A stretch of DNA of 64,000 nucleotides. Origin: Cryptomeria japonica. Its lineage: Eukaryota > Streptophyta > Pinopsida > Cupressales > Cupressaceae. Each line of letters starts with the position of its first letter. The first letter of the stretch is position 1. This document shows positions 33,415-47,732 of this stretch, one piece after another. Below the pieces are notes generated by a model. That model made no database searches. It had not been told where the DNA came from and was given only the letters and a program-made list of their open reading frames with translations. The translations under genes and the position numbers were made by a program. Where the stretch lies: NCBI RefSeq assembly GCF_030272615.1, contig NC_081412.1:696084083-696148082 (forward strand). The letters run 5' to 3'.

Positions 33415-36136
33415 TTATGCAAGGGTATTTGTCACTCTACTAGTTCTATATTTTATTTGAAAACAACTAACAATGCATTCCTTTTTAGCACTATTAATGC
33501 AATTTTTTTTTTTGAGTAACAAAATAAACCTAACTCTAAATGCAATATTCCTTTTTCTTGTAACAAAATACTAAAACTAAATTGCTAAATGTATATTTTT
33601 TTTTGAAAGAAATAAACTATTATAACAAGTTTTATCTTCTGCAATAAACAGCAAATAAAAGACTATTTTTAATTAAATATACAGCAGCATATACAACTCA
33701 AGGAAAGAATGGAGTAACATCTAATCTTTAAATTTCAGTTTGCACAAAAGTGCATACATAACTCTCTCTCTTCTTTTTTTTTTCTTTTTATGCAAAACAT
33801 TGAGAACCTAGATGCAAACTAACATTTTCATTTTCTTTTGCAAAACTACAAGTAGGTAAAATATGTGTCTTCATTGACAAATGTAAATACAAGATGGTTT
33901 TGGATACAAAATAAACATGAGTTCAAATGGGATGAAATCCCTACAATACTTTTTCTATAATAACTTGAAAATAATACAACTTCTTTTGAAAGAGAATACT
34001 ACAACATTTGAATGCTTCCATTTCTGCCCTATATTTTTGTTTTAAACATTTTTCTGCAACAAAATCAGCCACAAAGCTCTTTAATCCATCTTTTCCCATT
34101 CCCATGCAACCTGCAAAAACATCATATTTTGACCATGGGAAGCTCACCTCCCAGCCTAGGCTTACTAGAAGCCACCCCCGAGCTTGGAGAACCAAGCACT
34201 AGACGGGCTACAAACATGCAAAACCACTATAAACACATAGGAACACATTTACAAACAAATTTCCCTTTCCCAAGTTTCACATTCACCACTTTCATGGTGA
34301 CTCTTCCATGGGTGGAAGTGGACCATGTACCTATGGGGAGAATGCATGCCAAAACAATACTACATTAGCCATCTCATGGCAACACAAATGCAACCCAAAT
34401 ACTTTCACAAACCTTATGCCCCCCAAAAAGGCTCAAGGCCATATATGCTCCCCTTATGACCCCCAAATGCATACACAAGGCTATGCATCAAGGGTCACCA
34501 AGGACTCCCTTGAGAACACTCTCCATAAGGAGAGCCTCTCACCCATGGCTGTCAAACTCCTTCCACCCCAAGATCTTCCTACCCTCCCAAGGATAGGAGA
34601 TCTTGGACACTCCCAAAACATTAAGAACACAAACAATTTACAAAGAAGAGAAACTACACATTTTTAACCTCAACAATAAAAACTTCATAATGCACATTCT
34701 CACATACAACTCTTTGCTTTCACAAAACAACACAAATTAACATTTACCACATAACAAGAGAAGAAGGGAGTAACCAACCTTATTCTGCCAAAAGGTATGC
34801 TAACTTTAGTTGGGGATGAGCTGCCCAATTTCCACTATCTTTTCTCCCCAAAATTCCACTAAAAATGTCAACTCCTACTAACTTTTTCCAAACAAGCAAA
34901 ATCTCCCAGAAAGGAGAGTGGGTGATTACTCACTAAGTTTGAAAAATCTTGCCTAAGAAGGCCTCTCACACACTTCCCAACTCCTTGGGTGAGGTGTGAG
35001 TTCCCATTGGTTGCCCTTCCCAAACTCTTACACACTACCAAAATTGGAAGGGGAAAAGGTGGAAGAAGATGGGGAAGAGAGTTTGACTCCTAAAGGGAAG
35101 GTTCTCTATCCTAGGGAGAACTTTCTAAGTTCAATTTTCGTGCATCTTGGAATTATCACTTTTTGAAGTGACTTCATAGTCACATGGGAGAAGCTACATG
35201 TTGCAAAACACCCCTAACCCATAGGTATACCCTTTGGACCTTTGGAAAAGCCTAAAAACTTATCCTAGGAGTCCATTAAACCCTTTGGAAACCCCACTGA
35301 AGTTTACCTACGGGTCAAGCTTGAGTTGACCACTCCCATGACTCCCTACCCAAGATAATTTTGGGACCACACTCATGTTTTTGAATGGCTTTGGTAGAAA
35401 CAAAACTCCCTCCAAGAGACAAGTCAACTTAATGACACTTAATCAGCACATGTGTCAAGTGACACAACAAAAATACAATATAAAATCACACATGGAAAAT
35501 TGGTCTCTTGAAGGATTACACAATTACATATAAATTAAATTTTTACACTCAAGCATTATACACATCACAAATAAAATACATTACAAGGGGCGGGGTGTTG
35601 TCTCTCCAAATAGACAACTCCCGGCTTAACAAACGCACATTGGTCTAGGCTTGATTCTCCATAAATTCCATGGTCACATGGATAATTTCCTGCGCACCTC
35701 AATTAACACATTAGTAACCCCAAGTAATCACAATTATTCGTAATCAAATACATGGATTCTATTGCAATCAAACACTCATACATTAGGCAACAATAATTCA
35801 ATTCCTCATTTGTTTTCACATTCAATTTCACATAAGCAAACAACATAATTTCCCAAAAATGAACCATTCATAAATATGCATCATTTTCTTTCATCAAAAT
35901 AAAATCCTGCAAATTTCCAATAATGACATTCACCATCATAATGTAAATTCCATTCTAGAACATATCTAAAGTTTCATAATCATCATGCATGAAATAAAAC
36001 ATCAACAATGTTAGCATGATCCAAATCATGGAATCATATAAGTTCTAAGTCCATAAAGCATAAAATAAAGCATCCAAAATAGTCTCAATATGCAAATAAC
36101 TGAAAATGTCAAACTGAATCGGGGTAGGGCCTCACA

Positions 36137-36149
36137 CCCTCCCCCTCTA
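36137..36149 (-). promoter_or_regulatory. Polypurine tract of element E
   Basis: The minus strand reads TAGAGGGGGAGGG directly against the 3' LTR. Its first three bases are the stop codon of the ancestral gag-pol frame, so the frame ends inside the polypurine tract. Confidence 0.85.
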
Positions 36150-39100
36150 GGCATGAACTTCCTCCTGGAGTTCATCAAAAAGGTGGGGGTACTGTGATCT
36201 CATAAGTGCTGCATCCTCCCATGAGGCTGTGACCTCATCATAGCAATCCCACTGGACTCTAACCTGGTCCAGCTCTCGCCCTCGAAGGCTCAGCGTTCAG
36301 CGTGCCAAAATGCGAATGGGCTCCAAAGCTAGCTGCCCGTCCGACTCCACCTGCAAGGCATCCCAATCTAGAATATGAGACTCATCATAGATATACTTCC
36401 TCAAAACGGAAACATGAAACACATCGTGGATGCGTGACAGGCTAGGTGGCAATGCTAGACGGTAGGCAACTGGCCCTATCCTCTCAAGGATCTCAAATGG
36501 TCCTACAAATCGAGGTGCGAGCTTAGAACCCTTTCCATAACGGATTGGACTCTTATGCGGTCGCACTCTCAAGAAGACTCTATCTCCAACTGAGTAGCTA
36601 CGATCAACCCTCTTTGCATCTGCATACTTCTTCTGTCTATCCTGAGCCTCTCTAAGACGCTGCCTAATCAAATCCACCTGCTGCTCCATATCCCGAACTA
36701 TCTCTGGACCAATAGCAACTTTGTCCTCTATGCGGTCCCAACTCAATGGTGTCCTACAAGGCCTGCCATATAATGCCTGATAGGGTGGCATCCCCAAGGA
36801 CGTGTGATGCCCATTGTTATAGGCAAACTCCACTAAGGGAAGATACTCCTCCCATCTGGTCTGGTGATCCATGACATACATGCGAAGCATATCCTCTAAC
36901 ACCTGATTAACTCTCTCTGTCTGGCCATCCGTTTCCGGATGATAGGCTGTACTAAAGTTGAGCTTGGTACCCATAGCTGCCTGTAATGCCTTCCAAAAAG
37001 AGGAAGTGAAGAGGGAATCCCTGTCGGAAATGATCTTACGTGGAACACCATGAAGTCTGACAATGTCTCGCAAAAACACCTGTGCTACTGATGGTGCTGT
37101 GAAGGTGGTACGAACTGGTGAAAAGTGAGCCACTTTGGTCAACTTGTCAACCGTCACCAAGATGGCATCATGGCGGCGAGATGACATAGGGAGACCAATG
37201 ATGAAATCCATAGATATAGTGTCCCACTTCCACTCTGGTATAGCATGAGGTTGGAGCAACCCACCTGGATGGCTGTGCTCCGCCTTGACTCTCTGACACT
37301 CAAGGCATCGGGCTACCAACTCGGCGATAAGCTGTCGCATTCCTGGCCAATGATATAGTTCTCTCAAATCTGCATGCAACTTCTTGACCCCGGGATGTGC
37401 TGCATAAGGAGCTCTATGAGCCTCTGTGATAATGAACTCTCGCAATCCCCCGGAAGAAGGTACATAGATGCGCCCTCTATGGCGTAATAAACCATCAGGC
37501 TCTAAGGAATAATCCACATATTTCCCTTCTAAAGTTTCCTGAGATCGAATAGCCTCACAAACTTCTAAATACCATCTGTCCTCTGGCAATCGCTGCATGA
37601 TCCGATCTCTCAAATCCGTGCTCATAGACATGGTGAATACCTCGTGACGTCTCCTACTCAAAGCATCTGCAACTACATTTTCTTTCCCTTTGATGTAGTG
37701 AACGTCAAAATCATACTCACACAAAAATTCCATCCATCTCCTCTGACGTGCATTAAGATTCGGCTGAGTGAATATGTACTGAAGGCTCTGATGGTCTGAG
37801 TGCAACTCAAAATGATGACCCAAAAGGAAATGTCTCCATCTCACAAGTGCATGCACTACGGCTACAAGCTCAAGGTCATGGGTGGGGTAATTAAGCTCGT
37901 GAGTCTTGAGTTTCCTAGACTCAAAAGCTATAGCTCTACCATTCTGCATAAGTACTGCTCCTAAACCATCTAGGGAAGCATCTGTGCAAACCATGAAATC
38001 AGCTGAAGGATCCGGTACTACAAGGATAGGTGCGGTAGTAAGTGCCTTTTTAAGTTCCTGAAAGGCCTTCTCGCACTTCTCCGTCCACTCAAACTTCTTC
38101 CCTTTGCGCTGAAGAGAAGTGATAGGATGAGCAACTCTAGAGAATCCCTCAACAAAACGTCGGTAATAACCTGCTAAGCCCATGAAGCTCCTGACCTCTG
38201 TCACACTGGTCGGTGCTGGCCAATCCATAATGGCTCTGATCTTGGATGGGTCCACTGAGATCCCATCACCGGATATAACATGACCAAGGTACTTGATCTC
38301 AGTTTTAAAGAAGGCACACTTCGACAAACTGCCATACAATTGATTTTCCCTCAAACACTGCAAAACCTGTCTCAAGTGCTCCTCATGTTCCTCCTCATTC
38401 CGTGAATATATCAAAATGTCGTCGAGAAACACAATCACAAAGCGATCGAGGAATGTACGGAATACTCCATTCATGAGACTCATAAATACTGCTGGGGCAT
38501 TCGTAAGACCGAATGGGACCACGGTGAACTCATAGTGGCCATATCTAGTGCGAAATGCGGTCTTGTGGATATCACTTTCCACTATTCTCAACTGATGGTA
38601 TCCTGATTTTAGATCAATCTTGGAAAATACTTTGGCGCCTTGAAGTTGGTCAAACAAATCATCGATCCTGGGCAATGGATATCGGTTCTTGATGGTCACT
38701 TTGTTCAACTGACGGTAGTCCATGCATAGTCGGAGAGATCCATCTTTCTTCTTCACGAAGATGACTGGTGCACCCCAAGGGGATACACTAGGGCGAATGT
38801 GGCCCTTCTCTAGGAGTTCCTCAAGCTGAATCTTGAGCTCATTAAGCTCATTTGTAGTCATTCTATATGGTGCTCTAGAAATGGGTTCGGCTCCTGGAAC
38901 AAGGTCTATATGAAAGTCAATCTCTCTACGGGGCGGCATACCAGGTAACTCTGAAGGAAAAACATCGGCAAATTCTCTAAGGATAGGATAGTCGTCAATA
39001 GATGGTTCCTTTTCCTCTTCTTCTTCTCTATCACTAATGGTGATGGCAAATAATTGACATCCCTTTCGCATGCTCCGCTTAAGCTGCATGGCGGAGATCA

Positions 39101-40913
39101 TACGAAGGGACACGGGTCTCTGAATTCCAGTGATCACTATAGGAGAGCCATGATCATCCTCACACTCGATCTTTTTCAGGCGACAATCCATCTTGGCTCT
39201 GTGGGCATAAAGCCAATCCATGCCAAGTACGACGCCATATGATCCAAGTGGTGTAACTCTAAGGTCCACTAAGGTGGTGATGCTGCCAATCTGAATCTGA
39301 CATCCCTTAACCTCTGATTCCACTGACACTCTAGCCCCTGAAGCTAATTCCACTTCCCAACTGACCTCTTGCCTAGTTGCCACTAGCCCGCAACGCTCCA
39401 CAACCAATGGAGATATAAAAGAATTAGTAGCTCCTGAATCAAATAATATAGATATACTGCTACCTCTGATCATACCTGCCACCTCAATAACCGTGGCCTG
39501 ATGCTCTGCCTGGCGGTTGTCAACCGCTGCGAAGACTCTGTGGGACTTGCCCATGTCCCCAACTGTCGGCTCTGATGCTGCCATCCTCTGATTTCCTGTC
39601 ATCTGACCCTGAGGACACTCTCTCGCTATGTGTCCCATGGCTCCACATGTGAAGCAAGGGCCTCGTGCCTGAAACTGTACTCCCTGTGGTCTGGAGAAAG
39701 ACTGTCCCCCTGTCCTACTAGAACCACTGTACCCACCTCTAGAGGACTGCTGAGTCCTAGCCGGAGGTGTGTAAGGAGCCTGAGATTTCTGATCTCGCCT
39801 CTGACCCTGTGACTGCCACTGCTTGGGCTTTGTGCCCTACTGATTCTGCGGAGGCTTTTGCCTCTGGTTTTGCTGAGACTGCTGCGGAAGAGGGGGTTTG
39901 GAGAACCCCGATGAGTGCCTGTTGTTACCTTTCCAATGGGGTTTCTGAAACCCATAAGTCTGTGGTGAAGGATTACGGTTTTGAAACCGATCCTTCGAGT
40001 CATGTGGTCTGGCCTGAATCTCCTCGGCTATCAAAGCCTTCTCCACGACAACCCGGAGGCTCCCTGGAGCGGCCATCCTCACTGGTCCTGCTATGCCGGA
40101 ATTCAACCCTCTGATAAATCGGTTGACGAGAAGCTTTTCATCTTTCAGGTAATCTACATAAGGCAATAATTCAAAGAACTTGTTCTCGTACTGCGTCACT
40201 GACATACCCTTCTGCTGGAGGTCATGAAACTCATCCACCCTACGCTGTCTGAAATGCTCTGACAAATACCTCTCCCTAAATCTCTCTGTGAAAATCTCCC
40301 AAGTGAGGGTCTCTATCTCTAACCCACACTTATATTCTTCCTGTCTCCACCATGTGGAGGCTGTTCCTCGCAATAGGTGAACCGCTGCACATGCTTTTAG
40401 ATTGCTCTCATAAGAGCGCAATGCAAAGCACCTATCTAGGCTTAAAAGCCATGCCTCTGCCTCTACCCCATCGGTAGATCCTCCAAATGATGGTGGCTGA
40501 AGTCGCATAACCTCTCTGATTAGATCCCCTGGATCTCTACGTGCCCTCTCAATATACACTGGTGCTACGGCTGGAGGTGGTGCTGGTAGGTGAATGGGTT
40601 CGGGCTCATGCACAGCCTGACTCTCTACGGGATTAGGAGGTGGACTCCTACTCCGTTCCCGTTCCACTGTCCCATGACTTCCTGAGTTCTGGTTCTCAAC
40701 ATTATGATCTACTGCTGGAAGCCTATCCTGTACTAGTCCAATCAGGTTCTGAAGAGCTACCAAGATGTCTCGGTTTGGGTCAACTGGTTGCTCGGGAGGT
40801 ACTACTGGGTCCACTTCCTGAACCGATTCCTCCCTAATGACCTCTTCGCGTGCCATGCGTGCATGCCTAGGGCCTCTACCACGTTTGCGAGCTTGTCGCG
40901 TAGCTAGAGGCAT
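36147..40913 (-). pseudogene. Element E gag-pol polyprotein, two nonsense codons
   Basis: One continuous frame of about 1589 codons, broken only by TAG at 39837-39839 and TGA at 36297-36299. Gag (from ATG 40913) has an arginine-rich start, a retrotransposon gag domain (FRERYLSEHFRQRRVDEFHDL) and, beyond the TAG, a zinc knuckle [14 protein letters not shown] (about 39640). In pol, numbered from the Met at 39638, protease has DSGA (67-70), RT has FLDD (404-407), RNase H has CTDAS (Asp 553), and integrase has the zinc residues H741, H748, C778, C781 and catalytic D811, D872, E908. The D872-E908 spacing is 35 intervening residues. The TGA removes about 50 residues with QWDCYDEVTASWED, the core of a chromodomain-like module that in chromoviruses guides insertion to heterochromatin. 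All catalytic residues are present. Both stops could come from C-to-T changes; the TAG between gag and pol might alternatively be a read-through site. Confidence 0.93.
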
Positions 40914-41064
40914 CCTTTTTAAGAGAATAAAATAAAATGAAATAAATAACTATTTTTAGGAGATAATATTTAGCTAGTTTAAAAATATAATTAAATACAA
41001 TTTAATTAATTAAATAATTGTAGCGAAACGTAATGGAGTAAGGTTCCCTAGTGTTGGCAACCTT

Positions 41065-41076
41065 GCTCTGATACCA
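41065..41076 (-). promoter_or_regulatory. Primer binding site of element E
   Basis: The minus strand reads TGGTATCAGAGC, a perfect match to the plant initiator methionine tRNA site, three bases inside the 5' LTR. Confidence 0.93.
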
Positions 41077-41079
41077 AAA

Positions 41080-41709
41080 TGTCATGCCCACCCTTGGGCA
41101 CGAACGGAATAATTTTTTTTTTAAAAAATACTTAACTAATTATCCACAAACTAAATTAAAATAATGCAACTTAGTGCGATTAACTTAAATAAATAATGCA
41201 TTTTGGATTAGGTCTTAATTACTTTTGTGTCAATCGGGGAATTTAAATTCAATTTAGATACTAGGTTTACTCAGTTGCCAATGAGCTAATATTTCCCCAA
41301 AGAGGGGTAATCGCCTAGCTTTATTAATAAATTACAATCTTAAATACAACGATTAATATGAGCGTTTCAAATTTTATCTTATCTTCTTATCCACTAGAAT
41401 TTTTAAGTTAATTATCATCGTAATTTAAAACACCTTATTTAATTGAGACCTCCATAATTTAAAATTACGTTATAATCATATTCTTAATTTGACCCTCTTG
41501 GGCCCTACAAAAATCTTAGTGTTTGCACTCCTTTTTATTATTATTATATATATATATATATTTTTTTAAAAAAAAAATCTAATCCACCTAGGTAATTAAA
41601 TCATTTTATAACATTCCTTTTTCTTATGCCCAATATTAACAACAGTGTTCCAAAATTACCTTCACATCTATCCATTTTAGTACAAATCAAATGCCAAACA
41701 AATCCAACC

Positions 41710-41774
<65 letters not shown>

Positions 41775-41788
41775 TATTTATTTGCGTG

Positions 41789-41825
<37 letters not shown>

Positions 41826-42493
41826 TTACCTTTTTACTCATGCATGCACTCATAACTTTCTAAAGATGAGTTTAAAATTATTAATCATAAGGGGGAAGGG
41901 AAAGGTGGGATACTTATCTTTTTGAAAACTATTTTCCCCCCCCTCTTTTTATTTAAACCTTTGTGAGTGTTGCCCTAACCCGAAATTAGGGTTAGGGCGA
42001 ACACGTCTTATTCACATATCCTTTTTTTTTGCGTTGGTGAGAAGTGTGCAGGGTGGACGGCGAAAGAAGGCCGAATGGGGCAACGTATTCGCGCGGGGTG
42101 CAAGGGGTTTTCACGCAGCACAGAGATTGTTGGGAGGATGGAGGCGGTGGTGCGGGGAGCGCCGCAGCGCGGCACCGCCGGCTGCGGGCGGCGGCGGCCG
42201 CAGGCTGCGGCCCCCGCAGTCTGCGGACGTCGCCGCCCGCAGTCTGCGGGTGCCGCAGGCTGCGGCCGCCGCCGCCCGGGTGCTGCGGCCCCGCCCAACC
42301 AGCGCGGCCTATGCTCAAAGAATGTTTATTTAAATTTTTTTTTTTCTTTTTACTATGCGTTTTCACAGGGTTTAAAACCCTCGATGGCATTTGGTTTACT
42401 TCGTTTCTTTTCTTGCTGTGTATAAAAACGGGGTTTTCAAACCCTCGAAGGTGTATGTTATGGTTATTTTCTTGTTTAATAACATCATTATAA

Positions 42494-42536
<43 letters not shown>

Positions 42537-42622
42537 TATACATGTGTATATTATCTGGTTAAAAAAATAAAAATGCATGAAGCTCCTGTATGATGACTGG
42601 CAGATTTCCTATAAAAGAGATA

Positions 42623-42703
<81 letters not shown>

Positions 42704-42708
42704 GTATA

Positions 42709-42740
<32 letters not shown>

Positions 42741-42882
42741 GTGAGAGATTTAGTACTAAAATCAGTCTCCTCTCTTTTGTGTTAAAACCAGATCTGTAAA
42801 TGGGTCATTTCTCTCTTTTTTTTTTTAAACATATTCTTCAAGTGATTTTTAAATGTATAAATATGTATATAAATATATGTGA

Positions 42883-42960
<78 letters not shown>

Positions 42961-45682
42961 TTATGCAAGGGTATTTGTCACTCTACTAGTTCTATATTTT
43001 ATTTGAAAACAACTAACAATGCATTCCCTTTTAGCACTATTAATGCAATTTTTTTTTTTGAGTAACAAAATAAACCTAACTCTAAATGCAATATTCCTTT
43101 TTCTTGTAACAAAATACTAAAACTAAATTGCTAAATGTATATTTTTTTTTGAAAGAAATAAACTATTATAACAAGTTTTATCTTCTGCAATAAACAGCAA
43201 ATAAAAGACTATTTTTAATTAAATATACAGCAGCATATACAACTCAAGGAAAGAATGGAGTAACATCTAATCTTTAAATTTCAGTTTGCACAAAAGTCCA
43301 TACATAACTCTCTCTCTTCTTTTTTTTTTCTTTTTATGCAAAACATTGAGAACCTAGATGCAAACTAACATTTTCATTTTCTTTTGCAAAACTACAAGTA
43401 GGTAAAATATGTGTCTTCATTGACAAATGTAAATACAAGATGGTTTTGGATACAAAATAAACATGAGTTCAAATGGGATGAAATCCCTACAATACTTTTT
43501 CTATAATAACTTGAAAATAATACAACTTCTTTTGAAAGAGAATACTACAACATTTGAATGCTTCCATTTCTGCCCTATATTTTTGTTTTAAACATTTTTC
43601 TGCAACAAAATCAGCCACAAAGCTCTTTAATCCATCTTTTCCCATTCCCATGCAACCTGCAAAAACATCATATTTTGACCATGGGAAGCTCACCTCCCAG
43701 CCTAGGCTTACTAGAAGCCACCCCCGAGCTTGGAGAACCAAGCACTAGACGGGCTACAAACATGCAAAACCACTATAAACACATAGGAACACATTTACAA
43801 ACAAATTTCCCTTTCCCAAGTTTCACATTCACCACTTTCATGGTGACTCTTCCATGGGTGGAAGTGGACCATGTACCTATGGGGAGAATGCATGCCAAAA
43901 CAATACTACATTAGCCATCTCATGGCAACACAAATGCAACCCAAATACTTTCACAAACCTTATGCCCCCCAAAAAGGCTCAAGGCCATATATGCTCCCCT
44001 TATGACCCCCAAATGCATACACAAGGCTATGCATCAAGGGTCACCAAGGACTCCCTTGAGAACACTCTCCATAAGGAGAGCCTCTCACCCATGGCTGTCA
44101 AACTCCTTCCACCCCAAGATCTTCCTACCCTCCCAAGGATAGGAGATCTTGGACACTCCCAAAACATTAAGAACACAAACAATTTACAAAGAAGAGAAAC
44201 TACACATTTTTAACCTCAACAATAAAAACTTCATAATGCACATTCTCACATACAACTCTTTGCTTTCACAAAACAACACAAATTAACATTTACCACATAA
44301 CAAGAGAAGAAGGGAGTAACCAACCTTATTCTGCCAAAAGGTATGCTAACTTTAGTTGGGGATGAGCTGCCCAATTTCCACTATCTTTTCTCCCCAAAAT
44401 TCCACTAAAAATGTCAACTCCTACTAACTTTTTCCAAACAAGCAAAATCTCCCAGAAAGGAGAGTGGGTGATTACTCACTAAGTTTGAAAAATCTTGCCT
44501 AAGAAGGCCTCTCACACACTTCCCAACTCCTTGGGTGAGGTGTGAGTTCCCATTGGTTGCCCTTCCCAAACTCTTACACACTACCAAAATTGGAAGGGGA
44601 AAAGGTGGAAGAAGATGGGGAAGAGAGTTTGACTCCTAAAGGGAAGGTTCTCTATCCTAGGGAGAACTTTCTAAGTTCAATTTTCGTGCATCTTGGAATT
44701 ATCACTTTTTGAAGTGACTTCATAGTCACATGGGAGAAGCTACATGTTGCAAAACACCCCTAACCCATAGGTATACCCTTTGGACCTTTGGAAAAGCCTA
44801 AAAACTTATCCTAGGAGTCCATTAAACCCTTTGGAAACCCCACTGAAGTTTACCTACGGGTCAAGCTTGAGTTGACCACTCCCATGACTCCCTACCCAAG
44901 ATAATTTTGGGACCACACTCATGTTTTTGAATGGCTTTGGTAGAAACAAAACTCCCTCCAAGAGACAAGTCAACTTAATGACACTTAATCAGCACATGTG
45001 TCAAGTGACACAACAAAAATACAATATAAAATCACACATGGAAAATTGGTCTCTTGAAGGATTACACAATTACATATAAATTAAATTTTTACACTCAAGC
45101 ATTATACACATCACAAATAAAATACATTACAAGGGGCGGGGTGTTGTCTCTCCAAATAGACAACTCCCGGCTTAACAAACGCACATTGGTCTAGGCTTGA
45201 TTCTCCATAAATTCCATGGTCACATGGATAATTTCCTGCGCACCTCAATTAACACATTAGTAACCCCAAGTAATCACAATTATTCGTAATCAAATACATG
45301 GATTCTATTGCAATCAAACACTCATACATTAGGCAACAATAATTCAATTCCTCATTTGTTTTCACATTCAATTTCACATAAGCAAACAACATAATTTCCC
45401 AAAAATGAACCATTCATAAATATGCATCATTTTCTTTCATCAAAATAAAATCCTGCAAATTTCCAATAATGACATTCACCATCATAATGTAAATTCCATT
45501 CTAGAACATATCTAAAGTTTCATAATCATCATGCATGAAATAAAACATCAACAATGTTAGCGTGATCCAAATCATGGAATCATATAAGTTCTAAGTCCAT
45601 AAAGCATAAAATAAAGCATCCAAAATAGTCTCAATATGCAAATAACTGAAAATGTCAAACTGAATCGGGGTAGGGCCTCACA
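41080..45682 (-). repeat. Element E 5' LTR (4.6 kb)
   Basis: Begins TGTCATGCCCACCC and ends GCCTCACA on the plus strand; the element's transcription would start in this copy, on the minus strand. The substitutions I noticed relative to 31508-36136 include one near 41655, one near 42076, one near 42120, a cluster at 42186-42200, one near 43298 and one near 45562. The rest of the length difference is in microsatellites. Confidence 0.95.
41972..41998. repeat. Telomere-like inverted repeat, second LTR copy
   Basis: Identical to the hairpin at 32442-32468 in the 3' LTR. Confidence 0.8.
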
Positions 45683-45687
45683 TAAAG

Positions 45688-46280
45688 ACAATTGAGAAAG
45701 TCATTTTGATATTGAGAGTTTCTTATCTGTTTACCTACTGATCATTATTAAGCCATAATATTTAGGTCTATTTATCTCTCTTGCAAAACCTCTGTAAGTG
45801 TCCTAGATTGTCCCTACTACTCACTCTTCAATGAAATAGTGGAGATCTAAAGATTTGTTGCACAAGATGGTGTTGAATGTATCAACAAGGCTAGCTTGGA
45901 AGGCATGTTCAAGCTTCCACTTGTACAACTTACAACAAATGATTTGTTGATAGAAGAAATTCTTGAAATAGGGATACAATCGACAGACAAGTAAGTACAT
46001 ACAAACCTCCTCAGTTGAAAGTAAAATCTATGTATAAAAAGAGTACATTGAATCCCAATCCATAAACACAATAGAGATACCGATGGAGACCTAATTGGAT
46101 GTAGCATGTCACACCAAAGTTGTTAGAGTATGCTAAGCTAGTACATAATGTTTCCTAAAGCCACATTAGTATTTTACCTAGATCATTGTCTACCAAAACT
46201 AACTATAGTAATCCTTTTGAGGATTCATTTCATGGTGCTAGATCTTCATTTAGTTCCACTTCTTGTTGGAGAAAAGAATA
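45688..46280. other. Spacer right of element E
   Basis: This resumes the sequence interrupted at 31507. No gene, RNA or repeat recognised. Confidence 0.35.
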
Positions 46281-46289
46281 GTTATTTCT

Positions 46290-46620
46290 TGAGGTAGATG
46301 AATATCCCATCAACAAAGGACAAGACCCTTTCTAGAATATAACAAATTCTACTCCAACAAAAGATCATGGGGGTTTCACTAGAGATATTGAATAAGAGAT
46401 AGGCTTCTACTGGTGCATTAAAAGCATTGTCATGTTCTTCATTTATTGATGTAAAATCTCTATGACGCCACCACAACCAACAAAGGTGTAAAAAGTTGTT
46501 TGCAATGCATGGATTTTTAGGATTGTCCTTTGAGAAAATAGAATTAAAGTATGGAAGTAGGATCTGCCAGCTCTTGAGGGAATCTTGATGACAAATAACT
46601 TTAAAATATTTGGGCAAGCT
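46290..46620 (-). pseudogene. Antisense fragment resembling CWC22 3' coding region
   Basis: On the minus strand about 95 bases (near 46540 down to 46445) align by eye with 48225-48325 of the CWC22 pseudogene, the part around SISPKENPKN..FFTSIGLGGI, at roughly three quarters identity. In one frame the minus strand reads SIFSKDNPKN, matching the family better than the neighbouring copy does. The remaining ORF (46282-46671) is not clearly related. This may be an older inverted piece of a second retrocopy. Confidence 0.45.
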
Positions 46621-46679
46621 TATATGCAAAAACTCATGCTTCCTGATGGGTTTATGTATAGAAATAAGCACGAATTAAG

Positions 46680-47666
46680 TGGTAAAGGGGCTTCTGGAAA
46701 TAAGAGGGATAGAGAGGCAGTGAAAGTGAAAAATTCTGCTATTGTGTCTGCTCCATCTTAGAATGGGAATGGCGAAGGTGTTGTAAGAGGAGCTGAGAAG
46801 GGTGTTGGAAGAAGTGAGGGTGTTTACATTCCCCTATTTAAGTTGGCTCAAATGATGAAAGATGTTGAAGACAAGAGCAATGTGGAATACCAGTGCATGA
46901 CATGGGATGCCCTTCAGAAGAGTATCAATGGGTTAGTAAACAAGGTAAATGCATCTAACATCAAGAACATCACTCCAAAGTTGTTTGCAGAGAATCTCAT
47001 CCATGGGAGGGGTCTATTTTGTAGGTCTTGTATGAAATCCCAAATGGCATCCCCTGGATTTATAGATGTTTTTGCTGCGTTGGTTGCTATGGTAAATACA
47101 AAATTTCCTGAAGTTGGCAATCTGCTTTAGTGAAGAATTATTTTGCAGCTTAAGAGGGCATACAAACGCAATGACAAGCACAGGTTGATAGCAGCAGCCA
47201 AATTCATAGCTCATTTAGTGAATCAACAAGTTGCACATGAGATCATTGCCTTGGAACTTCTCACCCTTTTACTAAAGAACCCCATAGATGACAGTGTAGA
47301 GGTTGTTGTTGGGTTCGTGAAAGAATGTGGTTCTTTGTTGCAAGACCTTTCACCTAAAGGTCTCTATGGGATTTTTTAAATATTTAGAGGTATTCTCCAT
47401 GAGGCGGAAATTGACAAACAAGTATAGTTTTTAATTGAAGGCCTTTCTACAATTCGCAAAGCTAAGTTCGAGGGTCATCCAGCTATGCATCCAGATTAGT
47501 TAACACATGAAGTTTTCCTAGAAGATGAACTTGATCAAGAAACTAGTTTGGATGTTTTCAAGCCAGATCCTGATTTCTTAGAGAATGAGGCAACCTATGA
47601 AAAACTGAAGAAAGATATCCTTAAGGATGCTTCTTCAGATGAAGCAAAAGGGGAGAATGATTTAGG

Positions 47667-47732
<66 letters not shown>

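Noticed and set aside
33941-34667. ORFs duplicated exactly at 43487-44213, first taken for a duplicated gene
   Set aside because: They are the two LTR copies of one element, proven by the TAAAG target duplication and the primer and polypurine sites.
39054-40837. Plus-strand ORFs over the Gypsy gag-pol
   Set aside because: Antisense shadows of the well-supported minus-strand polyprotein.
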